Positions 32,515 through 35,036 of a DNA stretch of 35,036 nt are shown one piece after another (position 1 is the first letter of the stretch; the number at the start of each line of letters is the position of its first letter). A program made the position numbers and the translations under genes. Location: contig DULF01000107.1 in assembly GCA_012840535.1 (NCBI GenBank), forward strand, positions 1 to 35,036, written 5' to 3'. Source of the stretch: Clostridiaceae bacterium. Its GTDB lineage: Bacteria > Bacillota > Clostridia > Acetivibrionales > DUMB01. The notes under the pieces are model-generated. The model was not told where the DNA came from and made no database searches. It saw only the letters and a list, made by a program, of their open reading frames with translations.

Positions 32515-33690
32515 TTAAATTTTAATTTCCCCGGCTTTCTGCAACCCTATTTTTGTAAAAGCAGGACCAGTCAACTCATAAATCAGGGTAGCGCTTAAAA
32601 CCACAGCCCTTATTGTCTGACCAAACTCCGGGAGAGCCCTCGAAGCTATAAGGGAAAGACCTATGGCTACACCGGCCTGTGGTACTAAAGTAAAACCAAT
32701 ATATTTTTTTACCGTTGACGGAGCTTTCATAATAACAGCACCAATTGAAGCTCCAAAAACTTTCCCCGCAACTCTGAAGATAATATAAAGGATACCGATT
32801 AATCCTACTTTCGGTAATATGGTAATATCAAGTTCAGCCCCTGAAACGACAAAAAACATTAAGAATATGGGTGCCGTAACACTGTCCACAATCCTGAAAA
32901 TAGAATCAGATGCATCGCTTACGTTAACAAGCGTTGCGCCCATACACATGCACAGCAGCAATGGAGACAATTCCAGTAAAGAGGCAAGGGCTGAACCCAA
33001 AAAAATAAATCCTGTGCTTATTATCAATCTGTTGGAGTCTTTCTTGAAAAAACGCAACGGAACATTGAAAAGCAACCCAAGTATAATGCCCAATATAACC
33101 GAACCTGCAATTTCTATTACAGGTGAAATTATTGACATTATGCCCGGACTTTGTCCGGGGTTCTTCAACATATTAACTATCGCCATGGATACACCAAAAG
33201 CAATCAGCGCCACAGCATCGTCCAGCGCAACCACGCTTAACAGGGTCTCAGTTACAGGTCCTCTTGCTTTATACTGTTTTACTACCATGATAGTAGCTGC
33301 CGGTGCTGTAGCTGATGCAATAGCACCAAGGAGCAGAGATATTTCAACTCCGAAGCCAAAAATGGCCAATACTGCAGTTACAAATACAGAAGCAATCAAA
33401 GCTTCAAATATGGCAATTATTACAGGTGTTATTCCCATTCTCTTCAGGTAAGAAAATTTAAACTCTGCACCAATGGTAAAAGCTATAAAGGCAAGAGCCA
33501 TTTCGGAAATAAGTTCAAATTTTACAACAGTCTCCAAAGGAATAAGTTTTAAACAATATGGACCGATAAGCAGTCCCGCAATTAAATAACCTGTAACATT
33601 CGGAAGTTTTACCTGCTTGACGGCACGACCTGAAATAAGCCCTGAAAAAAGCATCAGCGCTAAATATAATAATGTAATTGTTGTTGTCAT
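32515..33690 (-). CDS. Cation:proton antiporter (CPA2/KefB-like)
   Basis: This 391-residue membrane protein has about 11-13 helices of the Na+/H+ exchanger fold. 'KLPNVTGYLIAGLLIGP' early and 'LLSVVALDDAVALIAFGVSM' with the paired acidic residues of the ion site are visible, as are 'ATAPAATIMVVKQYKARGP' and 'TLVPQAGVAIGLSLIAS'. It exchanges a cation (Na+ or K+) for protons. No RCK/TrkA domain is attached; instead a PII-like protein is encoded immediately upstream (two-base gap), which may be its regulator. Confidence 0.93.
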   Translation of the reverse strand: MTTTITLLYLALMLFSGLISGRAVKQVKLPNVTGYLIAGLLIGPYCLKLIPLETVVKFELISEMALAFIAFTIGAEFKFSYLKRMGITPVIIAIFEALIASVFVTAVLAIFGFGVEISLLLGAIASATAPAATIMVVKQYKARGPVTETLLSVVALDDAVALIAFGVSMAIVNMLKNPGQSPGIMSIISPVIEIAGSVILGIILGLLFNVPLRFFKKDSNRLIISTGFIFLGSALASLLELSPLLLCMCMGATLVNVSDASDSIFRIVDSVTAPIFLMFFVVSGAELDITILPKVGLIGILYIIFRVAGKVFGASIGAVIMKAPSTVKKYIGFTLVPQAGVAIGLSLIASRALPEFGQTIRAVVLSATLIYELTGPAFTKIGLQKAGEIKI

Positions 33691-33692
33691 CG

Positions 33693-34031
33693 TTAGAAGC
33701 CGACCCCCTCAGCGGAAAGTACCGGTAATGTGAACATTATTGCCGTGTCCGGTTGGGACAAATCACCAACTACTTCTCTTACCACTTTTTTTACCAGATC
33801 AACCTGCTCATCTTTAAGCACCATAAAAATGGTCTTGCTCTCTTTACGGTCAGGATTTATAAGAAAGCGAATAGATCCGAATATGGGATAATCTTCGATG
33901 TGTTTTGCAAGTTCCCTTGCCATGCCTGTACTACTCAGTATAGTTGCGCCCCCAATTCCTTTTTCCATTAATTTTTCAAGTAAGCTGTCAAGTTTTTCAA
34001 CCTTGTTAAGTACAATTACCAATAACTGCAT
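33693..34031 (-). CDS. PII-like signalling protein next to antiporter
   Basis: This 112-residue protein has a ferredoxin-like PII fold pattern: 'MQLLVIVLNKVEKLDSLLEK', 'GGATILSSTGMARELAKH', 'FGSIRFLINPDRKESKTIFM' and 'VDLVKKVVREVVG'. The T-loop tyrosine of GlnB and its uridylylation motif are absent, so it is a PII-like protein rather than GlnB. Related short PII-like proteins often pair with transporters and bind small nucleotides or anions. It is co-transcribed with the CPA2 antiporter behind a clear promoter. GGAG lies ten bases before ATG 34031. Confidence 0.8.
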   Translation of the reverse strand: MQLLVIVLNKVEKLDSLLEKLMEKGIGGATILSSTGMARELAKHIEDYPIFGSIRFLINPDRKESKTIFMVLKDEQVDLVKKVVREVVGDLSQPDTAIMFTLPVLSAEGVGF

Positions 34032-34120
34032 TATATTTCATCTCCATTTTTTACTTAGTGAGACTGTAAATAAACCACATGTAATAACAACTTACCTCAC
34101 TGACAAAAACATCAAATGCT

Positions 34121-34149
34121 ATTCTATCACCAGGGTATTTGATTGTCAA
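34121..34149 (-). promoter_or_regulatory. Promoter of the PII-like/antiporter operon
   Basis: On the minus strand TTGACA (34149-34144), a 17-base spacer and TAGAAT (34126-34121) lie 90 bases before ATG 34031. This is a near-consensus vegetative promoter. Confidence 0.78.
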
Positions 34150-34177
34150 CAATTGGCACTGTACGGGCTTATGTTTA

Positions 34178-34954
34178 TCATGATCCCGTTGATTTATAAT
34201 GCCTGAGCCCTATTCTGAAAAAAGCATAGCTTGGCACCAGAAACAATAATCCAATAAGAGGAATAAACATAAAAAATACATTTTGCTCCCTGTCCAGCAG
34301 GTACAGAAGGGGATAATACTGAAACAGTGCCAGCGGAACTACAAATGTAAGAAACATCAAAACATTCTTACCATATATTGAAAAGGGATAACGCCCAAAC
34401 TCCCGGCCGCCGTCTGTAAAGATATTCATAAATTCCAAACCCTCGACTGTGAAAAACGAAAATCCCGCATATATAAGGAACAAGCTGAAGAATATCAAAC
34501 TGCCGCAGCCAACCATCAGGAAAAGGGTTAATACTTTATCCCAGGTCCACATAACGCCGCTGTTAGGAATTGCATAGCAGAATATCAGGACAGATTGAAA
34601 CAATCTGCCAAGCAGTGTGAAATCCATCTTTGACGCCAGGACTTGAAAAATTATATTCTTTGGTCTTACAAGAACCCTGTCAAACTCACCGTTACCGAGC
34701 ATGTGTGGAAACAAATCGAATCCGCGCCCAAATGTTTCCGCGATTGAAAACGCCATCAGCACCACAGCGAAGCATAGAAGCGTCTGCTCAAACACAAAAC
34801 CCTCAACTGAATTAAACCGCAGAAACATAAAATACAAACTGACGAATACTGTAAATGACACAATAAACTGCCCAAGCAATGTCAGGAAAAAAGATAATTT
34901 ATACTGCATGTGGCTTTTTAAATGCATTGAGAAAAACTTCATATAAAGCCGCAT
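34178..34954 (-). CDS. ABC-2 family transporter permease (COG3694-like)
   Basis: This 258-residue protein has six hydrophobic segments and the features of the uncharacterised ABC-2 permeases ('LSFFLTLLGQFIVSFTVFVS', 'ETFGRGFDLFPHMLGNGEFD', 'RVLVRPKNIIFQVLASKMD', 'GREFGRYPFSIYGKNVLMFL'). In this group two different permeases and one ATPase form an exporter, often for lipids or antibiotics. GGAGG inside the end of the upstream gene precedes ATG 34954. The partner permease is cut by the window edge and the ATPase would lie further upstream. Substrate unknown. Confidence 0.88.
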   Translation of the reverse strand: MRLYMKFFSMHLKSHMQYKLSFFLTLLGQFIVSFTVFVSLYFMFLRFNSVEGFVFEQTLLCFAVVLMAFSIAETFGRGFDLFPHMLGNGEFDRVLVRPKNIIFQVLASKMDFTLLGRLFQSVLIFCYAIPNSGVMWTWDKVLTLFLMVGCGSLIFFSLFLIYAGFSFFTVEGLEFMNIFTDGGREFGRYPFSIYGKNVLMFLTFVVPLALFQYYPLLYLLDREQNVFFMFIPLIGLLFLVPSYAFFRIGLRHYKSTGS

Positions 34955-34957
34955 TAT

Positions 34958-35036
34958 TTAACCTCCCTGCACAATGACTCTTCTGAGTGCCCGGCTCATC
35001 ATAAAACGCCCGGTAAGCAAAAGAACCACAAGCCAG
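34958..35036 (-). CDS. ABC-2 family permease partner, C-terminal end (cut by window edge)
   Basis: The minus strand from the edge reads 'WLVVLLLTGRFMMSRALRR' then 'VIVQGG' and stops at 34958. This ending is typical of the partner permease (COG4587 type) found before COG3694-like genes. Only 25 residues are visible. It ends three bases before the next start codon, so the two are in one operon. Confidence 0.75.
   Translation of the reverse strand, partial: WLVVLLLTGRFMMSRALRRVIVQGG

Overview
The window looks like chromosomal DNA of a spore-forming, anaerobic, low-GC Gram-positive bacterium of the Clostridia, probably near the Acetivibrio/Ruminiclostridium group. This placement is inferred from gene content: YheC/YheD spore-coat-type ATP-grasp proteins, an S-layer-homology surface protein, the paired B12-type radical SAM/DUF2344 genes next to RNase G/E, strong AGGAGG ribosome sites, and a c-di-AMP riboswitch on a cell-wall hydrolase. 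No phage, transposase, CRISPR array or resistance island was seen.

Layout. Positions 1-6721 (all minus strand) read DUF4432 epimerase-like protein > membrane protein > methylglyoxal synthase > PdxA > three tandem 43-bp palindromic repeats > B12-type radical SAM protein > DUF2344 protein > RNase G/E (cut by the window edge). Positions 6864-8465 hold an orphan PAS histidine kinase. A tRNA-Leu(UAG) with its own promoter and terminator follows. Next come aspartase, a fumarylacetoacetate-hydrolase-family protein and a divergent Lrp/AsnC regulator (9138-12442). Positions 12606-21116 form a probable sporulation region: two plus-strand genes of unknown function converge on a six-gene minus-strand operon. 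In transcription order that operon encodes a divergent MurF-like ligase, a DUF2156 (LPG-synthase-C/GNAT) transferase, a small helical protein, a degenerate ATP-grasp protein and two YheC/YheD ATP-grasp proteins. Sigma-K-like promoters (AC-N17-CATAnnnTA) precede both arms.

Positions 21275-23715 carry citrate synthase and, divergently, a riboswitch-controlled LysM/SleB hydrolase. Positions 23809-26957 are a speD-speA-speE polyamine operon behind a consensus promoter. Positions 27152-31022 are one large S-layer-anchored surface protein gene split by a one-base frameshift. Positions 31292-34031 hold a split chromate transporter and a PII-like protein plus CPA2 antiporter pair. The right edge holds two ABC-2 permease genes, one of them cut.

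The most unusual item is the 14.5-21.1 kb operon. It combines two apparently intact ATP-grasp ligases (one currently frameshifted), one ATP-grasp-like protein that has lost its metal ligands, a MurF-like ligase without the usual UDP-MurNAc-binding motif, and an aminoacyl/lysyl-transferase-fold protein. Together these suggest a dedicated mother-cell peptide-ligation pathway for the spore envelope. Two genes in the window are broken by one extra base in a short homopolymer, which may be sequence error or real variation. A family of small palindromic repeats sits at many 3' ends, and one gene (pdxA) has its C-terminus extended by repeat DNA.
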